From positions 3,224,001-3,288,000 of the forward strand of contig JAUCEF010000012.1 in NCBI GenBank assembly GCA_033558025.1: a stretch of DNA of 64,000 nucleotides, written 5' to 3'. The number at the start of each line of letters is the position of its first letter. Position 1 is the first letter of the stretch. The notes under the pieces are model-generated. The model searched no databases. It was not told where the DNA came from and saw only the letters and a list, made by a program, of their open reading frames with translations. Both the position numbers and the translations under genes were made by a program. The DNA is from Phytophthora sp. 'mugwort' (lineage: Eukaryota > Oomycota > Peronosporomycetes > Peronosporales > Peronosporaceae). Below are positions 24,185 to 35,132 of this stretch, piece after piece.

Positions 24185-24710
24185 TTGTCGGCGCACAGTG
24201 CTCAGAACTCCCAGTTCTTTATATGGCGAACACCCCAATCCATGACAGCCAGTACAAGCATGCCACGACGCCCCAACCAGGACCTCACGCTACACCTTAA
24301 GGTGGCAGTCGCGCGATACGTGGCCCAACGGTCAGTCGGAGGCCGCTTTCCACGGGGCAGGATTGCCGCCGCTACGGCGAGTTTCGAATTGCACTGCCAC
24401 ACCATTAGCATGGTGTGATGGCAGCGCCACAGCAGTACTCCGCTTCTGGGGGGCGTCACCATCGCCCGGCGACAACCCGCCTTCTCACCGACAACGAGGT
24501 GGTAGCGAGGCTTCGCGATGCCATTTTGTCTGTCATGCCACCCTAACTGGCATCCACAAGACGACCCTGCTGTGCTACTCGAAGCGCAGCGTCATTTGCA
24601 AAAGGTATCCCGCATCCGTCCAGCGTTGCCAGCTGTAGGAAATGCGACGTTTATCGTGTGCGCTGCTTTCGCACTTCGACCGTCACATAAGTACATACCA
24701 CTATATTGAT
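24185..24710 (+). pseudogene. Tc1/mariner-like transposase relic, N-terminal half
   Basis: Reads RRPNQDLTLHLKVAVARYVA (about 24266-24325), an N-terminal helix-turn-helix start, then FPRGRIAAATASFELHCHTIS. In other frames come HKTTLLCYSKRSVICKRYPA (second helix-turn-helix, about 24555-24610) and a segment ending FALRPSHKY (about 24665-24695), where the catalytic domain normally begins. The catalytic half resumes at about 27990, 3.3 kb downstream on the same strand, so the gene was split by the intervening PIF/Harbinger element. Stops and frameshifts throughout. Confidence 0.65.
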
Positions 24711-24783
24711 TTTGCTTACCATAGTCATCAGAGAGATTTCGCAACCGTCTTAATCCCAATCCGATTCCAGTTATCATAACGAG

Positions 24784-25930
24784 ATGTGTTTCGGATTAGG
24801 ACTGGAAAGTTTTACGTTTCGCAAAGAATCCTGTTCAGAATCAGAAACAAATGGAAGTCAGTGCAAACACCATCAGTGCAATGCTAACCAGTGGAGTGTC
24901 GTCGGACGTCGCCCTGTTGGCATCGCCTGCGCTAGCTATGCTTGTCATAGCCACGTGGTAGAGCTAGAAGAGCAGATTGAGCGGCCAGACATTCGGTTCG
25001 ACGTTAGAGCATTAACGGATGCAGATGCGCTCTCGAGAATTGATTTACGGGCGCCGAGATTATTCGAATTGCTCATGCTCTAAGACAGCCCGAGTGTATC
25101 ATAACGGACACCCGCGATCGCGTCAGCAGCTACGAAGCCCTTGCCATGCTTCTCAAGCGGCATGTCCGTGTCGCTTATCGACTCTACGGAAGTCGTTTAG
25201 CCGTTCGGATGGAGTTTGCTGTCGAGTTACATTGTGTGTGGGTATGTTGCTCAAACATTTATCTATATGTAATAAACCCTTTTGCTTACTACAGTGCTGG
25301 TAGCTTCTATGATAATGAGCAGATGAAGTGAACTTCTCTTTTTTAGCGATGCGATATTTGTGCGCCGACTCCAACAATACAAGCGTGCAGTCACGGTTGC
25401 GTCGGGGCCTACCGTTGATGCCATTGCTCTGTTCACTGACAGCGCTAAGCACTTCATCTGCCGCCCCAGTCCGCGTCGCAACGGAACCCGAGGAGAAATT
25501 TTACAAAAGGTTGTGTACAGTGGCCACAAGCGGCGTCACTGTCTTCCTAGCAATGTGTGATCGCACCGGACGGGCTTTTCGTCTCTTACTGGGGCCTCGT
25601 CGAGGACCACCGTCCTGACGCCACACTGCTGCGCTAGAGCGGATTACAGGATTACAAAACCTCGACTTCACCATTTATGTTGATCCTGCCTACATGTATA
25701 GCGTATCGGATTAAACATATCCGTTCCCTATCAGCCTCGCTCAATCCAGATATGAAGGCCTGGAACACTTTGTTAAACTCCCTGCGCGTTGCGGTCAAGC
25801 TAGGTTTTAATCACGTCAAGCGATACTTTCCACCTCTAGTATACAAGAGCGCACAAGCTGCGACTTTTTCCCGTTGCTGTGACGATCATGTGCGCAGTGG
25901 TTTTCGCGAACATTAACACGTGCATAAACG
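24784..25930 (+). pseudogene. PIF/Harbinger transposase (DDE_4) relic
   Basis: The N-terminal region reads RFDVRALTDADALSRIDLRA then PRLFELLML (about 24995-25080), continuing in another frame with ITDTRDRVSSYEALAMLLKR (about 25100-25160), the typical helical segment before the catalytic domain. The DDE part has IALFTDSAKHFICRP (about 25425-25470), VVYSGHKRRHCL (about 25510-25545), LVEDHRPDATLL (about 25590-25625) and PDMKAWNTLLNSLRVAVKLG (about 25748-25805) followed by FNHVKRYF. Frameshifts separate these blocks. The gene encoded the transposase of the enclosing element; its convergent Myb-like partner follows. Confidence 0.7.
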
Positions 25931-26055
25931 AAGGAAACCAAGTAAGCCTTATGTTCCAGCTCAAACCACCAGTCTTAGAAGAGTATCTAAGTTAGGGAGT
26001 GAAGCAATACATGCGTACAATGAATGAAATCTTGGGGTGGTTGGCGTTGTGTTTG

Positions 26056-27104
26056 CGTGTACCCACCTCGATTTACATGGCTTTGTCGTCTGGGTTATGT
26101 TCGTCTTGAGTTGCGCGCGAAGACGGCTGCTGGATGAGCAGCGAGATCAGCAAACTGATACGTCGACTTTCTTCCTCCATTTGAGCTTGCCGGAATATAA
26201 ATTCCTGATCGCGTTGACCGCGACGCTCTTGATTCCTATTCACGCTCGCGCTTGCGCACCTCCAGCATCTCTTCATGTTGTTGGCGCTATAATATCATGT
26301 CGTCGCGCAGCACAGCTTGAATGCCTTGCGCTTGCTCTACTTGTGACTCCATTAAGGGCACAAGGGAGGCTAGGATAGCGTGTTTCACTTTTGTTGGGGT
26401 CTCTTTGCTAGATGAGATGCCATCGTATCCATCTGGTCCGACTCAGCTTTCTCTTCATTATCTGCTGCACGTTTTTACATCTGCTAGATGCTGTTCTCTT
26501 AGACGCATCATCGCCGAGTCACGAACTACAGCCCCCGCGCAGTTTTTTGTATCCGATTCCTTCATAGTTTTCTCTTTCTCAAGCTGCTTTTCGCTCTCCC
26601 ACTCGTCGAAATCACTCATGATGACGTCCATCAACCCTCGAAGCTCTGTATACTCTTCATCAACGCCGGATGCCTTAGACGACTATGCCTCTTGAATACG
26701 ATGCCTAGACAGCAGCGTGTTGAACCGATTCTGACAGGACGTGCTATTGACTGACTCCATGTTGATGTAGACAACTTGTTTAGGCGGGCCGCGATTCCCT
26801 GTCATGCCTTCATGACTTTGTTACGCCCTTGGCGATAGGGCAGAATCCAGATGACCGCCTTGACGAGGAGCAAATCTTCGTCTGGGCCGGATCGCTTTCT
26901 TGCTTTGAGCGTTCGCAATGCTTGATCGTCTGAATTTTGCTGGACGCCATCGGTCAGCATGGTGTTGTGCATGTCGCCCAGCAATTGCAACCCCGATACC
27001 TGGTTTCTCACAGAAGCAGCTCTGGCAACAAAGGAGACTTGCGAGCGTCCAGAAATGAACGGTTCAGTTTGGGGTTCTTCACTCTGTATATTGCCTGAGG
27101 TCAT
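26056..27104 (-). pseudogene. Myb/SANT-like protein of the PIF/Harbinger element (relic)
   Basis: Begins with an open frame of 100 codons (27104-26802) ending in RKRSGPDEDLLLVKAVIWIL and KVMKAWQGIA-like sequence, the start of a SANT-type trihelix. Frameshifted continuations keep helical, charged sequence, ending with SASVNRNQERRGQRDQEFIF and RQAQMEEESRRISLLISLL (about 26240-26110), the coiled-coil tail common in this family. Myb-like partners of PIF/Harbinger transposases bind element ends and bring the transposase to DNA. Convergent to the transposase, within the same TIRs. Several frame breaks. Confidence 0.55.
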
Positions 27105-27663
27105 GTCAAGTCCGTCTTCGTTCTATTTGTCGTAACACACTTTTGCATGGCGAAAAGTTAATCAAATGGTCCCTTCACCGGTCTGCTCTCACAGCCACTT
27201 ACTTACATGTATACTCATAGCTATCTCGCTATTGCAAACCAACTACAATGCCAACTGCTCACAGCTGATGTACGCGTGTTCGAGACACAGGGCTGTGAGT
27301 TACTTGCATAGCGTTTCAAATAGCACAGGTAAGGTAAGATTTGGCCCCATTCGCCAGACACTAGGAGTCTGTAATAACTCACAGCACTCACCAGCACTTG
27401 ACAGCGGCTGAAAGATTCGGGCATATCAGCTTTGCTCGCGTTGAACCGTGGGCGCACGTGTAGCTAGGTCGTATCTATAACAGTTGAATCGATGTCAGCC
27501 ACCTTCACATGCACAAAGGTTACAACAGACCACTTGGTCCCCAGCCTTACCTTCACGCATGGCAAACAGTAGGCTTCGGCTAAGCATGCACGCAAACATC
27601 GCATATTAAAGGCTTTTAACAGTGCGGCTGCAGCATTATGCCTAGTAATACACATACCTAGGA

Positions 27664-27841
27664 ACCGGAATCGGTACTACCGCCCTGGAACGCTGGCGAG
27701 ACACAAGAGCACGCCCGTAGCAGTCGCCGCACCGTAGAGACTGTTGGAAAGTGTTCGCCCCTTTCCCGCCACCAGCTAATTTCATGCCCAGCACATCACG
27801 TCCGTTTCTGAACTAATCCGGAACCGGAGCTCCGATTCCGG
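27664..27841. repeat. short inverted repeat (CCGGAATCGG / CCGATTCCGG)
   Basis: CCGGAATCGG near 27665 and its complement CCGATTCCGG near 27831 lie about 160 bp apart, inside the right end of the PIF/Harbinger element. Could be subterminal motifs bound by its transposase or Myb partner, or a small nested element. Confidence 0.35.
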
Positions 27842-27989
27842 ACTTCCTTATCGAAATCCCAATCGGCTTTCCAGACACACGACCATTGGCCTAATTTTGT
27901 ACCTGTAAGTGAACTGGATTCAGATTCGGACACTTGCGATTTCTCACTATTATCGTGTTTACTTCACTCAATAACCCACTGTACTTCTT

Positions 27990-28870
27990 AATTTGCGTTT
28001 CTAGGAGCAAAGATGTTTCATGTCCCATCATATATATGACACCGTGCATTTTAATGAGAATGATTCAACCTCTACAAGGCAAACGACAAGTACTAACTCG
28101 CCGAAGAGGGGGAAATGTCGTCCTTATCGTGATCAAACAAAAGGTACACATGTATGGTAATGCTTTTTGCTGCTGTTACCAGGCATCGGTTTGACTGTGG
28201 CAAAACGCGTAGTTTGTGTTGCAAAATAGACAATTGACCCGTAGTGGAGCAGGCCGTGGCCCAACGGGCATCGAAAAACAGAACTAAGGACCTCTAACCA
28301 CCAAGAACGTCTCCATAACACGCGCTGTATAAACAAATATGATTGCGCGAGAAGGTGTTCCCTGCCATCCGGAAAAATGGCATGGAAGTGCAGTTGAAGC
28401 GATTATGTTGCTTAGTGTTGCCCCAATGATGCATTTTTTTTATTATTTAAGTTAGTATTATGCAACCGGATGTTGAAGATAGAAAATCGACAGCAACAAA
28501 GGTGCCGCAGGCTAAAGCTGCCCCAGGCCGACAAGGAGGGCGGCTGGAATATCTAATGGTTAGCCATCCACCGCCTGTACCCGATATGAACGTTTTGGGC
28601 CTCGGGTTCTTCCATTCGTTGCCGTGCTGTAGCATTAGACCCCCCCCTGTCCAACACGGACGGCCTAATCACTGCTGTAGATGTATCGTTTGCAAGGGTT
28701 ATCTACCATACCTTAGAATATTGTTTTGTAACGCTACAGAAAGTACTAGGTACGGTTATTGCATGCAAGATGGGCAATAACTACATCATCCCTTGCATTC
28801 GCAAGTTTCACCTGCGCAACAGCATCGTAGCTGAAGAATACCGACATTTACGCCAATCACAACTTACGGC
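27990..28870 (+). pseudogene. Tc1/mariner-like transposase relic, C-terminal half
   Basis: Starts with IYDTVHFNEN (about 28030-28060), aligning with the first catalytic block (usually V-H-x-D-E-K-W); the catalytic Asp reads Asn. Then VMLFAAVTRHRFD (about 28155-28195), PVVEQAVAQRASKNRT (about 28237-28285), NVSITRAVYKQ-like sequence, KVFPAIRKNGME (about 28352-28390), a possible second-Asp region, and PPPVPDMNVLGLGFFHSLPC (about 28570-28628), matching the third block (S-P-D-x-N-x-L-D). Ends NNYIIP and KFHLRNSIV (about 28778-28830). Same strand and family as the half at 24185-24710. Confidence 0.65.
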
Positions 28871-28879
28871 CTCCTTTGG

Positions 28880-30128
28880 TGTAGTTGTAACAATAAAATG
28901 ACACCTGATTCCGTACTGCTTGAGGTTTGGACAGTGCTACCCTCCCCCGCTTTACTACGTACTACGATATCGCTATAACGGAGAGTAAAGCCTCGTTCAG
29001 ACGTGATCAATTTGCGGGTCTTTAGCACATTGTATAGACTAGACTATCCCTGCATGCTGAATGTCTCTAAGCTAGAGCTTGAGCTCGTGTAAAAGTGCGG
29101 TGATTTATCGCTAGAAAATGACTTAACCACGATATTCAAGCTTGCATCCCATCAACACTTTTACAGAAAAGCTCGATTACTATTCCAAAGACGATCGCGT
29201 TAGGGCCAGCTAGCACGGTAGGAGAATGCAGTGCGTTGAAAGCTTCCTAATGCTGTGCTTCATGTTTTCTAACTTTATCCACTTCGTCTGCAATATCGAT
29301 AAAAGCGAATTGGACAACAAGACACTCTGAAGTCAACATAAACTCCACGCCCGTAAATAAATTAAGCACTACCTCAAAAAATTTATTTTCTGCAAGTACA
29401 GAAATGATTCCTGAAACTAGGTGCCCTGGTGTTACTGCTTATGAAGCTGGCGATGTAGGTCACTGGCTGGGAAACAATCAGACAGAGAACCCCTCGGGTC
29501 CGAGACCGTCCTGCCTTAAAAGCAGGCGGAGCCTCTAGGCTCAACAGCACTAGAGGAGGGCAGGCGGTGAGAGACAACTGGCCGATAATATCATAGGATG
29601 TCGTTAGCTAAAGAAGTTAAGTGACAACAATGTACCTCACTGAGAAAACGAAAACAGCATAGCACTATTGTCTGAGGCATATGTCCTGTCACTTAAGACA
29701 TCATACAAATGTCAAGAAAAGGAGGGGTGCTCAGCAATCATGACGCATATTTCCGGTCGCTATTGAATCATACAGAAACCAAGATTAGCATATAATATTC
29801 GAGATAAATGTGTTCGTTGATTTTGGGGTATTTATGAAAGTTTAGCTGGCAAAAACAAATGACTTTTGATCTAAATAGTCATACCTCCATAAATGGACCC
29901 TTAACCGGTAGGGAAATCCGTAACTGGCCGCAATAGTAGTGGAGTAACTAGCTTGTAAGACTTTCAGTATGCTCCGCCTTTATCTGCAAACACCTCGTTA
30001 TTCTATAAGTAATCCTCACGATTGGCAGATTGTCTCTATATGACAAGTATCGCTGAGAGCCAATCCCAATCTTTACCAGCCCCTACGCTCCGTTCGCAAC
30101 TTTCACCAACCCACCCCTCCCAATCCCA
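28880..30128. other. no recognisable gene; AT-rich, holds repeat copy B
   Basis: Short frames only. A second copy of the dispersed repeat lies at 29571-29657. Nothing else assigned. Confidence 0.45.
29571..29657 (+). repeat. dispersed repeat, copy B
   Basis: Direct-orientation copy of 22981-23065, sharing CATAGGATGTCGTTAGC and TGTACCTCACTGAG with small indels between. The two copies lie outside the split Tc1/mariner relic on either side but at unequal distances (about 1.1 and 0.7 kb). Confidence 0.55.
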
Positions 30129-31061
30129 GCACAGCAATGTTGCCCTCCACCTCCCCCGCCGTCTACGCCCAAACACTGGTCATAGAGGAGAAGCTTCATG
30201 TACGATTTAAAGTCCTGCGTTCCTCTGGCATCAATGACGTGGAGATGATTGACTGGGTACGCTCAACCTTCAAGAAATCAGTGAGTGTTATCTCGGTTCA
30301 CCGCTGCCGAAACGTCAGCATACTTGTGCCGCGCAACCACTTCAGCAATTCGCCACCGCCGCGTTATATTTCCTGAACTCGAGTGCCAGCTCGTGGACAT
30401 CTTTCACAGCAATGTAGGGTCCACTGTCATCTCCGACGATTTCTTGCAGCTCAAAGCGGGCGATATTAAATCTAGCCTCAACACTAGCGACGACCATCTT
30501 TGATTGAGCAATGGGTGGCTACATAAGTTTAAGAAACGGAACGGTATCTCATCGAAGCGATTGCATGACGAAGTTGACAATATAAGTGCCATCAAAGTTC
30601 GTTCAGCTCGTTTTTGCTTCAAGACGTCACGTGCCACTATCATCGTAATAATTTCGACAGCAGTGCTTTATTTTATCGTCTTGCACCCAATCCAACAATC
30701 CCTACCATGAGCAGAACATATAGAAAACGTGACAAAGCGCGCATTACCGTTGCATTATGCTGCAATGCATCAGTACAAACAATCTGGACCCTATCGTTAT
30801 CAGGGCCGCATGCCTCTTAGGAAGCAGACTCGCGCTGCTTCCAAGGCGGCACGTGTCGTACTTCAAAGGACAAGACCATTTCCTGCTTCCACAGCAAGAA
30901 GTCTTGATGACGGGATCCATCTTTCCAGAGTGGTGCAGGCCTTCAACTTTAAAATGGCCATTCAAAATCGGAATATACTTCTGTTATCTGAAAACGAGTC
31001 CAGTCACAATGTATTCCTACATCTCTCACACGTAGATGTCCGATATATGGCTCCGAACTGA
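30129..31061 (+). pseudogene. pogo/Tigger transposase relic (HTH plus DDE_1)
   Basis: The N-terminal part reads YAQTLVIEEKLHVRFKVLRS (about 30164-30223) then SGINDVEMIDWVRSTF. An HTH-CENPB-like region continues with ELECQLVDIFHSNVG (about 30378-30425), FLQLKAGDI, GWLHKFKKRNGISSKRLHDE (about 30512-30575). The DDE domain shows ALFYRLAPNPTIPT (about 30666-30705, normally preceded by N-x-D-E-S), RKRDKARITVALCCNAS (about 30722-30775), MTGSIFPEW (about 30908-30935) and NILLLSENESSHNVFLHLSH (about 30971-31030), where the second catalytic Asp (usually L-L-x-D-N) reads Glu. Multiple frameshifts. It lies directly 5' of the piggyBac-like pseudogene. Confidence 0.7.
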
Positions 31062-31249
31062 CCTCGTCTGTCAACCTTTCGATGCTCGTAAGGTTTGGTT
31101 ACTCCTGCTTCATAATAATATATAATGGGTTGTATGCTCAACTGCTTGACACGTATTATCCGCCCCTTTAAGGCTCGGATCGGCGACATTACTTGCGCGG
31201 TCGTTGAATGCAATGATTGGGAAATTAAGCGGAAACTCAATATTTACCT

Positions 31250-33728
31250 CTTATGATGCTTTGAATTCGGGCGTGAAAGGAGTGCAGAATCCGACGATTG
31301 GTATAGCGAGAGGCAGGATGAAGCAGCCGATGACTCTGATACCGACGAAGACGGTGTCAACCTGGCGACGGACGATGAGGAGGAAGGAGGTGTGGAGGAT
31401 AGTTCTTCGGACGACAGTGACGTGGAACGACTCGATGCTGCGATTCGTTTTCGGGAGAAGAAGCGAGCCAAGCGGAAACTGGCTACGGGAGCGACTAGCG
31501 GCAGAAGAGGCGAACCTTTTTCGTGACTGGAGCAGAACGAACGACAAGTGGGATACGCTGACCACGGAAGAGATGGAGGCTATTGGATTGATGAAGATGC
31601 GCTGAAGAAATTGAGGGGTGATGGGTGGAACTTCGGTAAGTCGTATTTGCTGGTTTTGATGTTGTATATACTACATTGGCCTAAAACCTGATGTTATATA
31701 AACCGTGTAGACGCCTCTTCACAATCGGTTCGAGCAAAGCCTTATCCTGGCTTGTACAGTGGAGAGTGGACCGACCGCAGAAGTGCTTGAACTCGCTAAA
31801 TCTCCGTTACGCCTGTTCTTCTACTTCAATCCCCCTCGGCTTTGATGTCGCATTGCTTCGGAGAAAAACCGCTACTACGATCAAAATCTCAATGCGCGCG
31901 TGGACCGAATATTCGCTATTTATCAAGCGAGAGGAGACGATGTTTCCAGAGACGAAAATCACAAGAAAATTCAGCCAGAGGATGTATTACATTGTATTGG
32001 ATGCTTATTGCGAGAATGTTGAACCCGCACAGGAAAAAAATGCCGACCATGGAATACGCATGGAGTGGGGACTGTGCCAAAAGACACGTTTGGAGCTTTC
32101 GTACGCAAGGTTCGGTTTGATCGGATCAAGCAAAACCTACACTTCACGAACAACGCGGACGTGCGAGCGGAGACAGACCGGGTATGGAAGGTTAGGTCCG
32201 TGGTGGAAACGTTGCAGGAGACGTTTCAAAAGGGGTTCAAGACACCGTCAGTATTGTCATTTGGCGAAGCAATGATTTCTTTGAGAAGCCGCCCCAACAT
32301 CACCCTCCAGTACATGAAAGACAACCCCCATAAGTGGGGAACCAAGTTGCTCATGACTTGCTGCGCCAACACAGCATATTGCCTACGGTACGTTGATGTT
32401 GGGATTCCTGACGGATTCCTTTGTTTTGTGACTATGTTTAACATGTTGCATTTGTACTGATGGTGCTATTCGCTAATGGTGTATATACGCCATGCTAGGA
32501 TCGAGATCTTCTGCGGAACTGACCAACACTCGGACGAGCTGGGCGGTCATTCCCCGACCGAGTTCTCCGCCGACCTTAGCTCGGGCCCGTCTGCTGTGTT
32601 GCGTAACCTTCTCCAAGTTTTACCCAAGCAACAGGCGGGTGTTTATCACGCAGTCGTCATCGACCATTTCTATACGTCAGTGCAGCTTGTGTTGCAGTTG
32701 CTACGTCGCAATGTCTACCTAGTTGGAACGATCCAGACGAAGAATAAGTGCTTCCCCCCGGCGCTGATTTCGAAAGATGCAACGCGCCCTCGCTGTGTTC
32801 CGCGTTGACCGTCACTATCGCCGTGGCCAAGTGCTGCCCGCTGCTGCAAGTCCTGCAATGGTGGAACCGGCTTCCTGTGTATCTGCTGTCAACCGGAAGC
32901 AGCACCTCCATCGAGTCCTGTGGAAAGTATGCTTGCATTGCTATTTGCTACACGTTGCTAATCTATTTTTATGGTTACAAGACGACACGTTTGAGGGGGT
33001 CGCTAAATTCCATTCCCTGCCCGTCAGCGTTGGGGGACTATCATCCCTGGATGGACGGGGTGGACATCCGCGAACAACTACGGCTGCACCGCTACTCGCT
33101 GCAGCTGTCGGTGAAGTTACTCAAGTACTACAAAGCGATCATTTTGGGGCTAGTAGATATGGCCATTGTCAACGCTTTCATCGTCTACCGCGAGGCGAAA
33201 AAGCAGCAAGGGAACCCCGCAGATCACGCTGTTTTTGTAGAGGTGCTACAGGCCCAGCTACCCCAGACTAGGGCGGGCGATTTCATCGACGAAGTATATA
33301 CTGCATTTTGACACCCGACATGGTGTATATTGGATTGAAGTTGTATACTTGCTAACATTGTCTGTTTAAATAGGTACCTACACCAGGTTCCACCACACCA
33401 AGTCGTTAAGTTTCAGTCATCGGTGCGGAACACAAGCTGCCTGATTATTTTCTAGAGTGGGTTCAGGTGCGGGAGAGCTTTCTTAAGAGGCCGCAGCATC
33501 AATGCAAGGTCTGCTCGATTCGTAAGACCAAGCTTGGGCAGCGAAGTGCGACCAGGTTCTTTTGTGAAGCCTGTAGCGTCGTGACCAAGCGGTAAGTTGC
33601 GGTAAATGCCTCTATTTTGTACTTGTGCATCTAACTCACTATTTGCACGTCATAGTGTATATCTGCCTGATCGTGTTCGTCCAGGTCACTACCCAAACAA
33701 TAACATGACATCAAATATGGCATGTTAA
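31250..33728 (+). pseudogene. piggyBac-like transposase pseudogene with introns
   Basis: An acidic N-terminus (DEAADDSDTDEDGVNLATDD, about 31315-31375) leads to DDE_Tnp_1_7 blocks: PPRLW and SEKNRYYDQNLNARVDRIF (about 31835-31915), FDRIKQNLHFTNNADVRAET (about 32116-32175), VLSFGEAMISLRSR (about 32255-32295), CGTDQHSDELGGHSPTE, VVIDHFYTSVQL (about 32655-32695), GVDIREQLRLHRYSLQLSVK (about 33058-33115), and a Cys-rich tail QCKVCSIRKTKLGQR then FFCEACS (about 33503-33580). Five GT-AG introns fit: 31636-31710, 32388-32498, 32927-32981, 33294-33373 and 33592-33655; the last exon ends with a stop at 33726-33728. The first catalytic Asp is Gly and the last is Glu, and frameshifts occur in the first two exons, so it is inactive. 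Confidence 0.75.
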
Positions 33729-34303
33729 ATGGAAGAACGGTGAGGGACGGCGGCGCACTCGCTTTGGGTGGGATATCCAGCTGCGAGGGCTTGGGAAGAA
33801 ACGCCGCCTTCGCTCTGCGCAAGACGATGAAGAAATAGAGCAGGAGGAAGAGAAAGAGAGGAGCAGGTGGAAGCGAAAGAAGAAGAGGAGGTGGATGAAC
33901 ATGAAGATGAGGACGAGTACGACGATGGTAGCGAACAAGTCGAATAGGAGAATAGCAATGATGACAGCGATCGATTACGATCGCGAATGAAGCCTGCTTG
34001 CTACATGACGTTCCACCATTCTGAAGCTGAGCGTTGGCATAGCTAGGCGAATATGTTGTGTCTTCTTCAGATAAAAAGGCCCAAACCAATTGAATTATAC
34101 ACACCATACGCCTACTTGCACGTCTGGCGAAGGTGTATTTAACAGCATCGCTGTACAGAGCGCTGTGCACGATGTGTAAGCAATCTTGGCAGATCAGGTT
34201 GCCTTCCCGCAGTACATAATTCGCTCTCGTACTTATTGGAAGCAATACAAAAATCCAGATTAGACCTGCTTTAACATGTAGTATTATAAAACAGGTTAAA
34301 GAC
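33729..34303. other. no confident gene; purine-rich low-complexity coding-like stretch
   Basis: The plus strand at about 33735-33960 encodes a lysine/arginine/glutamate run (EEIEQEEEKERSRWKRKKKR). The 204-codon minus frame across it (34245-33631) is a Leu/Pro/Ser-rich shadow of that low complexity and overlaps the end of the piggyBac gene. Confidence 0.4.
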
Positions 34304-35132
34304 TTGCCAGAGGGTCAAATCGGCTTGAGAGCGGGGGGGGGGGGGGGGGGGGAGCCACTGACCCCGCTTGCAAAGAAGTCGCGAAAAACACCGATGAATG
34401 CGAGTGTGGTCAATGTGGGTGTACCACGAAGCGGGCGTCGGCTGCGCCAACTGCATGCGCTGCAAGATGAGATTGAACGTCTTCGGGCCGTGGTAGCTGT
34501 GCAAGCGCTAGCCCGCACCAAAGCCAACGGCAGTTGCCCTGCACGTGGCTCTGAGGTCGCCGAACAACAAGGGAGAGTTGCCACCAGCCAAAATATGCTA
34601 CCTGATGACTTCAAAGCTTCCCGGAAGGCGCCAGGAAGGTGAAAGGCGACTACAGTCTGCCGCACGCCCATTTTTATACGCAAGTCGCTCGTTTGGGTTG
34701 GGAATGCGGGAGCTCGAATAGGCCAAGTTTCGGACGACACCAGCCGTTCGGATGGCGATCTTCAGTGGCCGGGTTGGGTTATGCGGTCTGACGATACTGC
34801 ACTTCAGGAGTCGTCGACGACGGCGACGCTGGAAGACGACTCAACGAATACCAACTTCTCCAGCGCCTTCAGCCCATAGGCGTCACTGCTTCCAGCTACA
34901 ATCAAGTGTGCCTCGTACGAAGACATCATCGATGGTCTCCACGGCCTGCCCGCGCTCGGCCAGGGATGTGGTACGAGCACATGCGCAAGCTCATTTCGCG
35001 CTTGCTCAACTTCGTGACCAAGAACTAGTCACCCGTTTCAGAGAACACTCCTGTGCTCGTCCGATTGACGCTGCTGTATGTCAACAGTTCATGAGGACCT
35101 CACTAGGCTTCATGCAGCTGGACGATCTGTAG
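34304..35132 (+). pseudogene. degraded gene, possibly START-like/M96-type
   Basis: After a G20 run (34333-34352) a frame of 112 codons contains a basic segment and a predicted coiled coil (LRQLHALQDEIERLRAVVAV, about 34440-34500). Later, in shifting frames: LEDDSTNTNFSSAF (about 34830-34870), SYEDIIDGLHGLPALGQG (about 34918-34970) and AQLRDQELVTR (about 35008-35040). A coiled coil followed by this pattern recalls the oomycete START-like/mating-specific M96 proteins, but I recognise it only loosely and several frames are needed. Regard the family as uncertain; the presence of a decayed gene is more secure. Confidence 0.3.

Larger units (their letters stand above)
24730..27948. mobile_element. 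PIF/Harbinger element inserted in a Tc1/mariner relic
   Basis: Imperfect terminal inverted repeats lie at 24730-24762 and 27916-27948 (24 of 33 bases match by my hand alignment; both hold TCGCAA, AATC and AATCC). They bracket a plus-strand PIF/Harbinger transposase relic and a minus-strand Myb/SANT-like gene, the usual two-gene content of this superfamily. The element ends sit within about 20 and 40 nt of where the two Tc1/mariner halves stop and resume. A clean 3-bp target duplication is not evident (ATC and ATT flank the ends). The edges are inferred. Confidence 0.6.

Noticed and set aside
33631..34245. 204-codon minus-strand frame
   Set aside because: Its centre is the complement of a Lys/Glu low-complexity stretch and its end overlaps the last piggyBac exons on the other strand.
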